From: Nitriliruptoraceae bacterium
GTDB lineage: Bacteria; Actinomycetota; Nitriliruptoria; Nitriliruptorales; Nitriliruptoraceae
Assembly: GCA_007134165.1 (NCBI GenBank)
Contig: SLLJ01000160.1
Location: 1 to 8,163 of the forward strand
Reading direction: 5' to 3'
DNA: 8,163 nucleotides
Shown here piece after piece: positions 7,847 through 8,163 of this stretch. Every line of letters begins with the position of its first letter. Positions within the stretch are counted from its first letter, which is position 1. A program made the translations under genes and the position numbers. The notes beneath the pieces were generated by a model. It saw nothing but the letters and a program-made list of their open reading frames with translations. It ran no database searches and was not told the DNA's origin.

Positions 7847-7860
7847 TGCCGACCTCGGCA
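7847..7860. promoter_or_regulatory. Perfect 6-bp-arm inverted repeat TGCCGA-CC-TCGGCA
   Basis: This lies in the divergent region between the crotonase and the right-hand gene, 25 bases beyond the repeat array. Its arms match the array unit TCGGCA in both orientations. It could be an operator for a dimeric regulator. A two-base centre is too tight for an RNA hairpin. The rest of 7822-7945 shows no gene; a minus-strand TAGGGT at 7894-7899 is a possible -10 for the crotonase and would give a leader of about 200 bases that includes the array. Confidence 0.3.
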
Positions 7861-7945
7861 GGGCCCGGTGGCGGGTTCTGATCCGCGCCCGGCACCCTAC
7901 CCCGGTGGCCCCGGCGAACCCGATCCCGCCGCCGGAGCCCACGGG

Positions 7946-7951
7946 TAGGCT
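7946..7951 (+). promoter_or_regulatory. Candidate -10 element (TAGGCT) for the right-hand gene
   Basis: TAGGCT ends 36 bases before the GTG at 7988, implying a start near 7958 and a leader of about 29 bases that holds GAGG. The same hexamer stands 34 bases before the protease GTG. No recognisable -35 box is seen at normal spacing. Confidence 0.35.
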
Positions 7952-7987
7952 CGATCGGCAGCGACGCCCGGCGACGACGAGGTACCC

Positions 7988-8163
7988 GTGCTGCTCGAAC
8001 GCGAATGGGTCACGCTGCGCGATCCGGACGACGACCACCGCCGTTTCACCTTCGACGTGTCGTTCCTGCTGTCGTCCTACCGCTGCATCTACGGCGTCGG
8101 GTGTCCGAGCGTCCAGCCCGAGGGCGGGGAGCCGAGCCTGGGCTGTTGCACCCACGGCGCCTA
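7988..8163 (+). CDS. Conserved cysteine-rich protein of unknown function (5' part, cut by window edge)
   Basis: 58 codons are visible from GTG 7988, preceded by GAGG (7979-7982) at five bases, and the frame is still open at the edge. The start is MLLEREWVTLRDPDDD; residues 20-31 (FTFDVSFLLSSY) look like a beta strand and helix. Four cysteines then follow in a C-x5-C-x13-CC pattern (Cys33, Cys39, Cys53, Cys54) within CIYGVGC and GCCTHGA. The cluster could bind a metal or an Fe-S centre. I recall similar CxxGxGC...GCCxxGA proteins annotated as hypothetical in actinobacteria but cannot name the family. It diverges from the crotonase gene. Without the remainder no function can be assigned. Confidence 0.75.
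   Translation, partial: MLLEREWVTLRDPDDDHRRFTFDVSFLLSSYRCIYGVGCPSVQPEGGEPSLGCCTHGA

Noticed and set aside
7682..8155. Longer crotonase or DUF3040-frame proteins reaching through the repeat array
   Set aside because: The array is open in several frames only because it lacks stops. The translated repeats (Arg/Pro/Ala/Asp) have no relation to the crotonase fold, and a good Shine-Dalgarno marks GTG 7681.

Overview
The window is very GC-rich, with third codon positions almost all G or C and frequent GTG starts. It encodes a DUF3040 protein, a family that as far as I know is confined to Actinomycetota. This points to a high-GC actinobacterium, but nothing here fixes the genus. All calls come from reading the sequence; no database search was made.

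Layout, left to right. (1) A TetR-family repressor on the minus strand, cut by the left edge (bases 1-548). (2) An 81-base divergent promoter gap. (3) A tightly packed plus-strand gene set, 630-6412: a membrane-anchored or secreted metzincin-type zinc protease, a possible 39-codon linker ORF, a MoxR-type AAA+ ATPase, a DUF58 membrane protein, and a large TgpA-like membrane transglutaminase with a DUF4129-like tail. Junctions run from a 4-base overlap to 13 bases if the small ORF is counted, so one transcript with translational coupling is likely. (4) A 76-base convergent gap. (5) Two minus-strand genes: a small two-helix DUF3040 membrane protein and a crotonase-superfamily enzyme annotated as enoyl-CoA hydratase-like. 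(6) A 306-base divergent intergenic region with a 123-bp array of 8-9 bp repeats (TCGGCNNN) just upstream of the crotonase ribosome binding site. (7) The first 58 codons of a cysteine-rich conserved protein on the plus strand, cut by the right edge.

How the genes fit together. MoxR, DUF58 and a transmembrane transglutaminase-like protein form a widespread bacterial trio. The MoxR ATPase is thought to act as a chaperone or assembly factor for its VWA-like and membrane partners. The departure here is the extracytoplasmic HExxHxxGxxH protease at the head of the operon, which suggests an envelope module pairing proteolysis with thiol-dependent transglutaminase or protease chemistry. The divergent TetR gene may control it. 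The right-hand block is functionally separate; the crotonase probably belongs to acyl-CoA metabolism.

The most unusual points are the protease-headed MoxR operon, the 8-bp repeat array in the crotonase leader, the Gln in place of the first catalytic Glu in the crotonase, the Glu at the third triad position of the transglutaminase together with a repetitive insert between its Cys and His, and the 39-codon ORF that joins the protease and moxR reading frames exactly.
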